The position numbers were made by a program, and so were the translations under genes. Positions 24,517 through 36,149 of a DNA stretch of 64,000 nt are shown here, piece by piece. How positions within the stretch are numbered: the first letter of the stretch is position 1; every line of letters begins with the position of its first letter. Origin of the DNA: Sphaerosporella brunnea (lineage: Eukaryota > Ascomycota > Pezizomycetes > Pezizales > Pyronemataceae); the NCBI GenBank assembly GCA_008704415.1, contig VXIS01000188.1:1-64000 (forward strand). The letters are read 5' to 3'. Under the pieces are notes generated by a model, which saw only the letters and a program-made list of their open reading frames with translations, had not been told where the DNA came from and made no database searches.

Positions 24517-25400
24517 TCATCGCCGGTAGGGTTCGGCGATCTGGCAGTCCGTCAGGTACGCGCCGGCCCGAGCTGGATGTGTTGTTAACGTCTGCTAAAG
24601 GCTCCGGGACGACACCCCTCTTATGCTTACCTTCCAGCGTGGGCTCCAGTGCCGCTAACGCCTTGCTGTATATTCTTTGGCTCTTCGCGTCTTTCTGCAT
24701 GTTTTGCTAGTAGTTCCTCGCTGACGCCGCTGCTGGCCATGAGGCGTGCGCTGGAGATTACTACCGCCCTCGAATGTCAGCCGCTCAGGTTGGACGAGGA
24801 GGAGAGGAGGAAGAAGACTTACCACCTGGATGGACCGAGAATGCCAACACCCCCCGCCTCTTCACCAGTCCCTTCGCAAAAAGTATTTTTGCACTCTTAT
24901 CCCAGCCAGAAGTCATATTCCTTCCCATCGGCAAAACTCCAGTCCTGGAACCTAACCTCACCGCGCCCCTGACGGCTAAGGTTCACGCCTCTCCCCCGCG
25001 CTGCCAGCTTCCCCCCACCCCCCAGCAGCAGGTTCGTCAAAAGGAAATGGCCCACGTGGCTCTGGCGAATCGCGACTCCACCCCGACGGAACGGCGGTGC
25101 CGTGATCCCGGCGTCGTTGATCACGACGTCCACCTTCTCGTCGCTGGAGAAAATGCTCACCGCCTCTGCGCACCGAGGACTGCGAGCTTAGGTCCACCGC
25201 GATGAAGCTGAGCTTTACGCAGCCGTTGGCGGCACAGAGTGAGTCCCGCAACGGCTGGCTTTTGCCCCAGCAGGAGAAGGTGTGCGAGGGGATCCCCGGC
25301 GGGTAAGCGCTGTTTCCGCGCCAAGCGTCGAGGGTGTTGGCCCCGTTGTTAGGACTGGATTCGTTAACCCCGTGTCAGCTGGGAGTGGGTTGTACTTGGT
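24517..25400 (-). pseudogene. Short-chain dehydrogenase/reductase pseudogene
   Basis: Remains of a classical NAD(P)-dependent oxidoreductase of the retinol-dehydrogenase-like SDR type. In order on the minus strand are a degenerate nucleotide-binding start (about 25350, resembling TGxxxxxG), AVDLSSQSS (about 25200), VDVVINDAGI (the NAG motif as NDAG, about 25110), SHVGHFLLTNLLL (about 25050), FADGKEYDFW (about 24910), an AKILFA-like stretch where the active-site YxxxK should be, FSVHPG, a likely intron after 24817, LEPTLEG and finally GAYLTDCQIAEP with stop at 24517. Single-base frameshifts occur at about 25165 and 24895, and the catalytic tyrosine position reads tryptophan. The enzyme must be dead as written. 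Confidence 0.75.
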
Positions 25401-25529
25401 TTTTTCCTGCCACCGAAGCGTGGAATCCACGCACGACTTCGGCGTCGGTGGTGGAATGCGGGGAGCTGTGGGTCGTCGTTTGGGGATTGTGGGAATGCGT
25501 GCTTGCTTGGTGCTTTGCATGGCTTGATC

Positions 25530-26137
25530 GCAAGCGCTTTGTTCAAGGAGTTGAGGCGGAGATAGCCTATTTGTTCCACCGATACGATATACCCGGCCCG
25601 CATGGTCGAGAGCTTTTGTGTCATGCTTGTCTGCATCCGTGTACAGTCTGGCCTGGCTATGTATACCGGATGGTCAAGGGCGCCGCCTGGACGACAAATG
25701 CTGGTTCTGCTCCCAGAGACCGACCCAGACTAGAGACCATATGCCGCAAGTGGCGCAGCGAGCACCGGGTTTTGTGGAAAGCAGTGGCGGAGGCCACCCG
25801 AGAGGGAGGAAAGAGGAGGCGCAAAACGAACACGGCGGTCAAAGACCTACTGGCGGACGACCGCTTCACAGAGGCGGTGATGGCCTTTTTGGGCAGCACA
25901 AGCGTGGGGATGTGGCCGAGTGTTGCCAACTGATTTCAGACCTGTTTCTTCTTCTATGTCCTCTCCTATGTTACGAATTCCCTTAGTATGACTTCTCCAG
26001 TTACGATTTCCTTGCTTTCTTTTCCTTCCGGAGGAGCGAACCCCAGAGTAGGACCAGTGCCTAGGGGCGGCGATGATTCTGTACTCTACATGCCATGGCC
26101 GCAAGCGGCCAAATGCAATATGATTAAAACAAAAAAA
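25530..26137 (+). mobile_element. 3' end of a Tad-like LINE with tail (copy 2, reference)
   Basis: 5'-truncated non-LTR retrotransposon. It encodes the C-terminal end of the reverse-transcriptase polyprotein: a cysteine motif CWFC followed by QTRDHM (25697-25742). After a one-base frame change come RSEHRVLWKAVAEA and the terminal DDRFTEAVMAFLGS, with stop at 25931-25933. About 200 bp of 3' untranslated sequence follow, holding the stem-loop at 26097-26110 (stem GGCCG/CGGCC, loop CAAG) and ending GATTAAAACAAAAAAAA. Not functional: frameshifted and lacking the endonuclease and polymerase domains. Confidence 0.75.
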
Positions 26138-26139
26138 AC

Positions 26140-26480
26140 CGGATGGTCAAATGGCCTTTTTCGTCCACTAAGGTCTGGTACAGGCAATAGACTAGTCATC
26201 ACAAGACCTCCTGGCCGTCGTCGGGGCCACACATCAGCCAAATAAGGGCCGGTTTTTGCGGCGCAGTCACGTATCGTAGGATAAATACCCCTGGCGGTCC
26301 GGTACAACCAATTACTTGTGGGGACAGGGGTATAAAATCCCCAGAGACGGTCCGGTGGTTTGGTAGGTATCCGGTCTAACCAGGCGGTTTTTACTGTGTG
26401 GGAACCGCTTCCGCTGCTGCCAGGTATCCGGTATAACGAGGTCCGGTATAGCCAGGTACCGGTCAGACTGCGATGTATCA
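26140..26480. repeat. Imperfect CCGGT-centred repeats
   Basis: At least six variants of a unit with core TCCGGTnTAACnAGG occur at irregular spacing (about 26295, 26348, 26370, 26428, 26440 and 26457). A TATAAAA box sits inside a short palindrome at about 26325-26342. No gene is present. The block may be the end of an unidentified transposon. Confidence 0.45.
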
Positions 26481-27144
26481 AACATGCTTTGTACGTAGCG
26501 AAACTAGCTGAAGATCTACTCGGTAATAACCACAGGCGGGAGAGGTGGCTTACGCCCCGGAACCCGTGGTGGTGCAGTCACATCTCCCGCCTGGCATTAC
26601 CTAGAGTACCTAGATATCCGTCGGCCACAAGAGACTGCGCGCGCTGCGTATATATGTTCTGCTTACATAATCCCTACACTCCTTCGCTCCCTTGTCCTTT
26701 CCCTCATGCTCCGAGTCGTGGTTTGTCCTGGGCTCAGGCTCGGCGCTGCGCTGCTCCTCCCGGTCTCCGGAGAGCTACGGGGATCCGGAGCCCCTGTTGA
26801 GGTGGAGAAAACAACTGCGGCGGCGATGCCTCTCCACCTCTAGGCCGCGGGGGGTGCTATACCTCTCCATCCTAGCCACGGCGCGTCAGATCGAGATCGC
26901 ACCAAATCCTTATCGCATCTTGTTTAGCGCCCTCCTGGTGCGATCTCATACCGCATCAAGTACTTCACGTACTAAGTGTACCAGTACTTTCACTCGGCAC
27001 GGGCCGGACCTGACAGTTATGACCTGTCATATGGCAAACGACTTGCCCAAGCAGCAGCCGTGCCTGTGTGGGCTGCCCGGCCATCCGGGAACAGGACATC
27101 CCTAACTCACGTCTCGTTGTGCCGGACCGTTGTACCGGAACGTA

Positions 27145-27550
27145 CCACTCTTGCTCCTGTCTCCAATACAACATAAATGCATCCTAAAACACCCTTCCGC
27201 AGCCCATCCAGTGCCATCTGACCAGCCTGTACTCCGTCCGCGCCTGTACCGCCGCCAATCAGTCTGCCCAATCCCGGGCTGGGCCGTTGCTGCCCTCCGT
27301 CAATCATGCTAAGCATGCCCGCTCCATGCCCGTTTAACGGTGCTGCTGCCTACCATCAGCGCCGCTTCCAATATCGTGGCCTCGACAACGTGGCCACTGG
27401 GCAAGGGTTTCATTTTTGCTCGACCGACCCCGCACGACCCCGCCAAACTGGCGTGCGTTCTGTTGTGCCACTGGTGATCTTCTCGGTTTGTCCAGATGGC
27501 CCATAGAACTCGCGATGGAAAGGCCGCCTTGCTCTCACCCGCCGAGTTAT
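27145..27550 (+). repeat. Diverged long direct repeat, left copy
   Basis: It is similar in order and orientation to 30655-31190. Shared landmarks are CCATCCAGTGCCATCT, CTGCCCTCxGTCAATCATG, AAGCATGCCCGC and CAGATGGCCCATAGAACTCG. The pair brackets the intact gene at 28030-28740. No coding similarity was recognised. Confidence 0.65.
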
Positions 27551-28029
27551 CCTTGTCCTCGCAGTCTCGGTGGAAAATCGTGTCACCCACCCGAAATTCC
27601 CAATCCATTCAAGCTCTGCAAAACTGTCCACTTACGTAATCTCGATGACACGAAGAGGCCGGAAACCCTACAACGTAATAAGGTCTTCACGAGATATCAC
27701 CCACGTTTCACGGTTTCCGGGATGTCTGACGTCAATGAACCAATATGCAATTGACAGCTATTGATCTCCTCCAAAACCCTCCAAAACAACCCCACGGACA
27801 GAACAAGCGAGCCAGTCATATGCCACCCAGTCCCGCAATTCCCGCCAGGAAAAAACAAAAACCAGTGGCTAAAAGGAAAACAATCGATAGCAACCTTCGA
27901 AACCAACCCTTCTCAATCCTGCCGTGGAAGCCAAAACGAACGTCAAAGAACTAGCACACAAGGAAAAAAAAAGGAAATTCGTGGGAAACCCTGGGAACCG
28001 GCGGCCGTGCCTCGGAAGTGTCTGCAGCT

Positions 28030-28740
28030 TTACTGGTTCGACTTCGCCAAGGTCATGAGGTTGTCGGAGGCGGTATTGAGTCCGGCGGCCGTCTCGGCGA
28101 CTCTGATCAACATCTTCTCCTTGGTCGAGTCCACAGTCATCCTGAACTTGTAGTAGTCCTCGTCCGAAATGAACTCAAGAGTGATTCCCTTCGCGGTCTG
28201 GTTGAAGGAGGTGATGGTTCCGACGTAGGTTTGCGCCACCTTTTCGTGACCCTGCCAGTCCTTGGTCCACTGCCAAAACACGCCGATCTTGTCGCCGTAG
28301 GCCATCGTGGGCGACATGATGACACTGATCATCTCGTTTGTGGCGTTGGTGGAGTAGTTGAGCTTTCCGGTGTAGATGAAGAACTTTGACAAGCTCTTGG
28401 GATCGTTGTAGACGGAAGAAAGGGCCATCGGCTTGCTTTTGTCGCCCTTTGGGTTCCGCATGGTGACGGTCATGGCTTCATGGTCGGCGTTGATGACAGC
28501 TTGGAACTTGTAGTAGTTCTCTTCGTGGAAATCGATGTTGAGCTTGCCGTCGACCACGCTGCTGGTGTTGATGTGTCCTTGAAGGAATACGTTCGGTTTC
28601 TTTGCGCCCGTTGCGTCAACCGTCCATTGCCAGAGGCAATAGACCGGCTGGCCGACATCGAAGGTTCCAGGGAAGGCGAAGACGCAGGACTCGTTGACCG
28701 CGTAGCTGAACCAGTTGATCGTGCCACGGTAACAGCGCAT
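28030..28740 (-). CDS. Two-repeat protein with WQWT and YYKF motifs, family unknown
   Basis: Intact intronless gene of 236 residues. The ATG at 28740 is chosen because it begins the first repeat; an in-frame ATG upstream at 28845 would add 35 residues without homology to either repeat. The protein is an internal duplication of a domain of about 105 residues. Both halves share Y-x-G-x-[IL]-N, then WQWT-x-D-x-x-G, G-x-I-x-[TS] and F-x-x-[ED]-[ND]-YYKF, ending in a [EK]-x-M-x-[VI] strand. Beta-rich composition is likely. There is no signal peptide or membrane segment. I cannot name the family; a carbohydrate- or ligand-binding fold is only a guess. It stands alone in decayed DNA between two long direct repeats, with a TATA-like box 136 bp upstream, so it looks expressed and under selection. 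Confidence 0.8.
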   Translation of the reverse strand: MRCYRGTINWFSYAVNESCVFAFPGTFDVGQPVYCLWQWTVDATGAKKPNVFLQGHINTSSVVDGKLNIDFHEENYYKFQAVINADHEAMTVTMRNPKGDKSKPMALSSVYNDPKSLSKFFIYTGKLNYSTNATNEMISVIMSPTMAYGDKIGVFWQWTKDWQGHEKVAQTYVGTITSFNQTAKGITLEFISDEDYYKFRMTVDSTKEKMLIRVAETAAGLNTASDNLMTLAKSNQ

Positions 28741-28875
28741 TCTGAAGGTTGTTGGGTGGAACTGGGAAGAGGTTGAAAGAAGCTTGTGAAGATAGAAGTA
28801 TTGAAACCGTGGAGGATCTGGTAGTGGATGAGCTGCTGATTTCAAAAGACAGACATCTGGAGGGAAATTGCCTGG

Positions 28876-28883
28876 CTTAAATA
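28876..28883 (-). promoter_or_regulatory. TATA-like box of the two-repeat gene
   Basis: TATTTAAG on the minus strand, 136 bp upstream of the ATG at 28740, followed by a C/T-rich leader. Confidence 0.5.
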
Positions 28884-30130
28884 GAAACTGTGGTGGTTAG
28901 CTACGTACCTGGTTTCCTTGCCATGGCCTCCGCTCCTCACTAGAAAGTTCCACCATCACCAACTCTCGCCTTCTTCGGACCGGCGGCGATTGCGGTTCAC
29001 CAACTTCACCGAGAGTTGCAGCTCAGCTGTACATGGTATCTTCGCGATGAGCACAACATGACCAGCCCACGGAGGACAGCTAGCCTTGTGGTTGGTAGAT
29101 GGAATGAACGAGCTGCAAACGCATCCCAAAACAGCGCTGCAGTCAAGGAAACAGGATGTGGGGGGCGCAAAGTTTTTTTTTTTTTTTTTTTTTCAGTTCT
29201 GCACAGTGGCATGAAAGGGTGGGCGGTGGAACTGCCATGACGCACTCTGTGTCCAACTTGAAAGCCCGTATGGATGAAAAGCAGCTTTGAATTCCCCCGT
29301 TCTTGAACAATGGAACGCAAAAAAGACCTTGAATGTTAGGTGGACGATGTCTGGAGAGAAGTTCAATTTCATCCAGAAATTCCTGCGTTGGTATTCGCAG
29401 CATACTTCCCCGTAACGCACGCCCTTTTCCAGTCGAAATTATCTTCAACGACGGGGCAGACAGTACCGTACACCTCCATCCACCCTGATCTGGACCCCAT
29501 CTCGATGCCAGGCATGAATGGTTGCCAGCCCAATGCGTTCAAATGCCTCATCCGCAGAAGGGTGTCACTGCCCGGAGCTGTCTCCAGTTAAGAAAAAGCG
29601 GGACCATCTGGCTGCTTTTTCAAGAACCTGTCCTTGATCTTTTTGTCGTTTCAGGAGAAAAATACTGATAGACCTACCAGTAAAAATTGCGGTCAGGATG
29701 TAGTCTCGAATTCTTGGCTAACCAACCGGCCAATCGAGTTTTCTCCGAGCCGTTTCGATCGAAGAAGTTATGTTACCGAAAGGGTTGCAATTGGCGTTTG
29801 CCGGTGTAACCGACCGCATGTTTTCTTGGGCTGAGATCTGCAGGATCGTGCGTAATCATTCGCAGAAACGACCCCGCGTTTCGCCCTACGAAATCCGGAC
29901 ATCGTGGCCGTTTCCGTCCTCCCGCATCCCGGCGTTCCATAGGGCGTAGCGTATTGTTCGACTTGCATGCCAGAATCCTGCACGCACGCAGCTGAACTGA
30001 TCTTTCAGCTACTGATGCGGCGGTCGAGACCTCAGCTGTTACTGCAACATGCACAATGTACGCGGCACCGCTTTGGGTGATGCTGGAACCCTCCTTGGGC
30101 TCTCTGTGGACCGTGATGTTGATTGCGACC
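28884..30130. other. No recognised gene
   Basis: Decayed sequence without family-level coding similarity. A T-run of about 22 lies at 29171-29193. It could be the poly(A) tail of an old minus-strand retrocopy, but no gene body is recognisable beside it. Confidence 0.5.
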
Positions 30131-30186
30131 TTTTTGTTTTTGTTTTGATCATGTTGTGTTCGACCGCTTGCGACCAACACATATAT
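30131..30186 (-). mobile_element. LINE 3' tail (copy 3, minus strand)
   Basis: Very short 5'-truncated copy. On the minus strand it reads through the stem-loop at 30162-30175 (stem GGTCG/CGGTC, loop CAAG) into ATGATCAAAACAAAAACAAAA. Confidence 0.6.
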
Positions 30187-30654
30187 GAGGAGAAATGATT
30201 GCGACCTTTGCAGTTAGCCATTCGGGCGGGAAGGTCCAATGGGTGCGCAGGCACTGGCTGCCGATGATAGAAACAAAGTTCTATAAACACCACCATCATC
30301 GTGGCAATGCCCTCAAAATGCCCTCAAAATGCAGAGTTCCATCCATTGTGCTACACGCCAAGCTTGCAAGGGGAAACTGCAATTGAAAGATCGACTCTTG
30401 GAAACCGATTCAGCTGGTTTCGCCCACCGTTCCTCCAACTGGTTGATCGCGACGAATCGTGCAGCGCAGTTCAGCTACTTGACTTCGCTGGGTGCATATG
30501 CGCATGTGCCGACGTTCCGCGAGGATAATAACCTCCCCACCCTGCAGTATTGAAATTGCCGAATACACCTACATCCCAGTAATTTTATATACATGCAAGA
30601 CATGGCCCGCCCTGCGGCCGGGACGCTATTTTTTCACTCGGCGGGTGGCTGTAT

Positions 30655-31190
30655 TGCTCACTCTTGCGCCTTGTATCATAACCGCATCGCTAAAAACCCC
30701 CTTCCACGGCCATCCAGTGCCATCTAACCGCTGCAACCCGCCTGTACTAGTACTTCATCCTCAATCCAGGGCAGGGTCCATTCAACAACGTTACTGCCCT
30801 CTGTCAATCATGATACCGCTTCACATAACGTGAACGGGAACGCCGCTAAGCATGCCCGCGTCATGCCCATTCAAACGATGCCGCTGCTGCGTTCCATCAG
30901 TGCTGCTCTTAACATTACCGGGTCCATCTAATGGTGCTCCTGCCCGCCGTGCCCGCTTCCAAAAACAAGCATGACCTTGGCGATGTTGCTGCTCTCCGTT
31001 AAACACAGATATTTCCGCACGTAGCCGCTGGGAAGGAAAGTTTGTTCAACTGACCCCGAAGCTGGCTTTCTGTTGTGCAACCGGTGGTCTTGATTTTTTT
31101 TTCCCAGATGGCCCATAGAACTCGTGATAGCAACCTATTCTGGATTCCCCTCGGCGCCCCACCCCTCTGTCGCCTCACCCGCCAGAACCT
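30655..31190 (+). repeat. Diverged long direct repeat, right copy
   Basis: Counterpart of 27145-27550, longer because of internal insertions. Same orientation, roughly 3.5 kb away. Confidence 0.65.
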
Positions 31191-32785
31191 CCTCCCACGC
31201 TGTTGCCTATTTTGGCTACAGTTAACCCCCGACTTGACCGTGTTGTAGGTTGGTGTATCTATTCGGCACTTTCAACGCTGCGGGGAATAGCAGTTACCCG
31301 TTCCTGCCGCTCAATTGTTTCTTCAGCTGAGTTTGAACTTGTCTTCAGCTGAGTTTCGAACTTGCAAAGCCGCTTGGCGGCCCGATACAGGTCGGTTCTG
31401 GGGTTGTAACGGCATCCGACCCGGCTGATCGATATGTTTTTCCGGTTTAACTTTGCCTTGTGGTGGTCGCTCTGTGGATCGATATCGCCAAATTGTCATG
31501 GCCGGAGAGCTAGCTGTAGTCTTCAAACCTCTCTGGGGAATGGGAATGGCTTTGCTAGCTTCCGCGACTCCGAGGAATCATGGGCTGGACGCCGATTGTC
31601 CGGCCTCTTCATTAGTTTCCCTTTCCATTCCATCAAATTGTCCACTCCGGACGTGGGTCCAAGAACCCTCAATGGAAACGCCACACAGTGCCGAAGTGGT
31701 TGGGTGATCGCGAGTGCTCAATACCCCACCATTGTATTGCTATGGGGCGAAAAACTAAAATTTATTTTCCATTCGTATTCACCGGGCGGTACTCTACTCA
31801 TTCCGAACTCTTTTCTCACGCTGAGCCCAGTCTCGGGACGTTTGTTTGGCACGTTTCTGGTCAATTGGATCAGCCCCCCAAACAGACATGCCCGTCGTGC
31901 TCTTCTCCGCTCTACAAAACGCGATTGCAATCAACCCGAGGAAGTTCTAAGTAGCTGTCGCATGAAAACATCGGTTCTGCCTGGCGGGGAGCTGGCATCT
32001 TCCTGAGAAGCAACTACTCCGTGAACCCCCCGCTACAAGCAAAGAATCCTAGAATTGCTACCTACAGTAGTGTACCGGTCGTGGTTGTCGGAAGCACGAC
32101 AGGAACGAGACGAGAACCTGAATACCTACAAACAGACCATTACGTGACACTGTCCAAGCCCGTTCTCAGCCTCGTTGCCCACATTACGCAGTTGTTCATC
32201 ATTAACAATGCTATTGAGATCCACCTGCCCAGTCGCTTTATTGCGGGGAGCTCTGAAGCTCGAATTGGGACGGCAGCCGCAGCCACAACCACAGAAACTA
32301 GTTACCTCGCCCACCAGACCACCAGATCTAGGATGCTCTCTCCTATGAGTAACTAGGAACCATTAAATCCCCAAGTCGCGATGCGGGAAAGACTGCGGTG
32401 AAGGGCAGTTGTCAGAAATTCACCCGGGATGGAGGAAGACCTCGAGAAAAAGACCGAATGACAGCGAAGAGCAAATGTAATTGGAAGGACAACAGCCGCA
32501 AGCACACCCAGCTTCTTTTCCGCACGCCCGTCAGCTTCCCTGGTTCAGTTACCTAAGTCACGTCCAGAAAAAGGCACTTCACCGGACGCCGAAAGTGGGG
32601 AAAAGCGGGACACAGCGGTGCCTGCTTCGGCGGCCTTCGCACCTTGATGGGGTCGGCAGTCGGCGGCACGGCAGTGGCTGAGGGTCAAAGCAATGGGTTT
32701 CACTCGAAAGGGGTTCTTTTCTCGCAAGATGCCGCTTGACGGATCGTCACGCAACTATATATATTGGGCACTAAATATAAGACCG
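31191..32785. other. No recognised gene
   Basis: Reading frames up to 190 codons occur, but none shows a known domain, a plausible splice pattern or compositional bias. Probably decayed repeat material. Confidence 0.45.
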
Positions 32786-34582
32786 CTAGTGTACAGTGGA
32801 GTAATTACTTCGTATAATTTGGTACAGCCGCACCTCAAGAGGAAAGTTTTCACCAACCTCCTTGGCAAACGAATCCAGAAGAAGTCTAGCGCACATGTTC
32901 AAATGATTTCGTATGTCCCTCTCAAAGTTCCAGTATTCCGGGGTTCGGTCTTCCGAGTCGACTTTTGTGAGGGAGCCCACTAAAAGGAGCACATGAATTG
33001 CAGATCTGTGCTTTCCGGCCGCGCTTTGGTGCTTTTGACCCCACGTATGGATGTTTGGATGCTTCTGGGAGGGTCGGCTGACGTGGTAGTCAGGCCAGAG
33101 GAGACATGTCTTCGCTTGACGAAAGAGAATTGGAGGAGCTCATCGATTGCTGCGTCCAGCTGGCCTGAAAATGCATTAGCTTGAACCCATGTGGATTCAG
33201 GGTTGCACCCCTATACCAGCAGTGAGCCAGATATCCTCAACGCCTCAACGGAATAGCTTCGATGCTCAGGAAAGAACAGATCCATAGGAGACGGGCCACA
33301 TTGGGATGTAACTCTCGAAATGAAAGCTCCCATGTGAATACGGGTTTCCCTTGGTATAGGCCAACTCGCTGAAGGTCTCCATAAAGTTCTGATCGCTCTT
33401 GGGAAGATATGCTGTGAAGGTGAGTTGTTTATCGCGCATGTAGGCAGCCGCATGGGTCAATGCCAAAAGAAAATTTCCAAGCCTGCGGAAAATTTCTCTG
33501 GCGGTTTGCATGTCTGTGGAAACGTAAGCATCTTTCACACCGAGCTGAGTGTGCGCGATGTGGGGGCTCACCGTCATTGGCTATTGCTTTACCTTCGAAC
33601 TTCCCCATCTTCAACAGCAGGCTGAGACCGCCATCCGGCGAAACCTCATCTGCTGAGTGTAAAAGGCAAGCCCAGAACCACGGGATGTAACGATTACGTG
33701 CCCGTGGTTGCATCCTGGAAGGATCTCCAAAAGTTTGACCGATTCCAAGTCGTCGTTGTTGCCCACAAGCAGCAAGCATTTCCCATTCTCATCCCCTGAA
33801 AGCCACCGCTTGACGATTTCCCATGCAGACTTGGTGGCGTCGAGATTGAGCTTTCCCGCAGGGTCGATACCGCCTGCGGAAATTCTTGAGTGGACGAACA
33901 CTGCTTGATGTATCGGAGTATAATGCGTTCGAGGATCCGCCGCCCGCTGGCTCCAATAGCGTCCATATCATTGGTGGCGTCAATCCAGAAAATGGCCGTG
34001 TAGGACTGTGTGTGTTGATAGGCGCAGGCGAGAGAGATCTGAGTTTTCCCGATGCCCCCAAATTCCGTGCAGAACACACACCGCACGTTTTGAGCCGCTG
34101 CTGAGTGATTGCAAGTGATACTCCAGCTGCTCCAATCTATCCTTCCTGCCACAAAAACCGGGGGTTTGGAGGGAAAGCGAGCTGGACGGGGGGGATCCGA
34201 AACCGAGCCATGGTGGAGTTGTCGAGCGCAACTGGCCTCACTAAGACTTGATGCTGCTCAGTGAGTGTGTGCAGCTCGTCGTTACGTTTCTCTAATCTCG
34301 CGACCAGCCCCTCCAGTTTGTTCTTGCAAGAGAAGGCCCATTTGAGCCGAGCATACGCCGATACTGCATGCTGAAATTGTGGGGCCAAATCCTTAACTTG
34401 GTCGAGGTTGAGATCCAGGTCAGGATTGAGGATACTCAAACCGGGAGTCGTCGAGACGGGCAAAGGTACCGACGCCACGTCGGGAGGTGGAGATGGCGCC
34501 GAAATCCCCATTTCCTCTGACTGGGCGGAGACGGGGAGGGTGAGACATCAGGCGCCGGACTGTCAATCTTTTCGCAGGCCAT
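32786..34582 (-). pseudogene. NLR-type (NB-ARC STAND) pseudogene
   Basis: Remains of a fungal NOD-like receptor, an intracellular nonself/heterokaryon-incompatibility-type sensor. Reading from the ATG at 34582: a helical N-terminal domain resembling fungal STAND N-termini (LKWAFSCKNKLEGLVARLEK, about 34330); a GRKDRLEQLEYHLQ linker; the P-loop GGIGKTQISLACAY (about 34050); FWIDATND; a Walker-B-like KCLLLVGNNDD (about 33760); VIVTSRGSG; EVSPDGGLSLLLKMGKF; an intron at about 33518-33595; FLLALTHAAAYMRD; then EALRISGSLL, an intron and LDAAIDELLQFS. It ends around HLNMCARLLL (32850). Frame shifts occur before GRKDR, before the P-loop (each one extra T in a T-run), near 33870 and in the C-terminal part. 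No TPR or other effector/sensor repeats remain. Confidence 0.75.
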
Positions 34583-36149
34583 GTAGCTACACCTTCCAGT
34601 TCCTGAACGCTGGAAAATGCGAGCGAGCGTGTTTACGGTAAGCTGGTGTCTTTGCCTATCTCCTTCGAAAAACGGATCTGCCCCCGAGCGCTTCCGCAAA
34701 ACGGCCTAGTCCCTAAGCCTTTGACTCTCGATTTCGAAACGATGTTGGCAGAAGTCTTTATCGACGGGGTTCTTCGGTGCGGTCATGAAGACGCCATAGC
34801 CATCGAGACTGGTTTGGAGAAGAAGCCCGAGCAATCCTGGCACACCGGACTGAATTTCCGGTTGCCAAGAATCCTCAAGTGTGCCTGCAGTCCGGTGCTA
34901 CTCCGTGATCGACTGTCGAAGGCGAATTGCTTGATGGTTTATCGGCCAGGAGTGAGAGGAACATGAGGCTGAGTATGCGCATGCAGTAGTACCCTAAGAA
35001 AGTTCTCCGGCACGGGCTGAACCGCTCTAATTGTCCTGCAGTAACTAGAGTATGGTCGCGACATTCATTTTTGCTTAGTAACACATACAAAATACCCCTG
35101 CCTAATCGAGTGATGAGTGTGAATCTGCTATTTTGACCCCTGAGCGACATTGTTCCCCCAGAAGCCGGTAATTTATCTCCACAACCAGGAGGAGTTTCGA
35201 CAAAAGGAGATTGTTGATCGATAGAGCGAGCGATAATTAGTCGAATTACAGCGTTCTTTTAAAAAATAGCTTTTTGGGGGGCGAGGCAAATTCGTCCAAA
35301 GTCAGGGCAAACCCTCCAGATTTAACAATAGACACTTGGCCGAAAATCTTACCGCATTTGGCAGAATCGAGTGATTTTTCTGCGGGTAGATTAACCGCAA
35401 ACGGAAACACCGAGTGATAGAAGTGGAGTGATGCGCACTCTTGGCTGCACATGATATCACTCGCATTACCTGAACAGGTAAAAAGCGCCTCGTACAAAAC
35501 CGGGGCCGCCCATACCCAAAAGGGTAATTACCAACCGCTTAAACTCCACAACCACAGCCCCGAATTGAAATCTTTTGGCGCTGCAGTGAGGGGGGTTCAT
35601 TGAAGTTCGACCCCCTGTCTTACTCTGACTCCAGCCTAACGTTCTTGGGTTGAGCCAAGCCGCAACCACAGACATTTCCGGCATCGCAAAGACACAGAGC
35701 ATCATGTCGAGTCAACTGGAGCGCCACAGTGGAGTGGCTGATGTTTGTAACTCATGTGGCGCAAAGTGGCGCAATCGGTGTGTTCTGCAGCTTCCGGCCG
35801 ATCCTCTATGGGTCATTGACAGCGTAAGCAATAAGCTTGCAATCGAGTCGCATATCGATGAGCTACTTGAATCTACGCCTTAGATGGCTGGCTTGTGGGC
35901 CGTGCTGTTGGCAGGATAGATGTGGTTTCGGCCGCGGGTAAGGATGAGCAAGCTCCAGCGTCCAGCGTGCACCTACCGAATGCGCGAGGTCGAGGTCGAT
36001 CTGTGACACGTACCTGCGCGATGAGCATCTTATTTGGTTGCGCCAAATTGGCCACTGGCCGACTCCTTTTTTGTCGACATCTCTCTGGAACATCACAACT
36101 TTTCTTTCGACAGACTCGCTTTTGCTTAGCTATTGACTGATACCTCACA
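34583..36149. other. No recognised gene
   Basis: A 77-codon frame at 35650-35883 contains a CNSCGAKW motif reminiscent of a GATA-finger half, but nothing around it completes such a domain. Otherwise unremarkable upstream sequence of the ankyrin gene. Confidence 0.45.

Noticed and set aside
35650..35883. GATA-type zinc-finger gene
   Set aside because: Only one half-motif (CNSCGAKW) in a 77-codon frame; the second cysteine pair and basic tail are absent.
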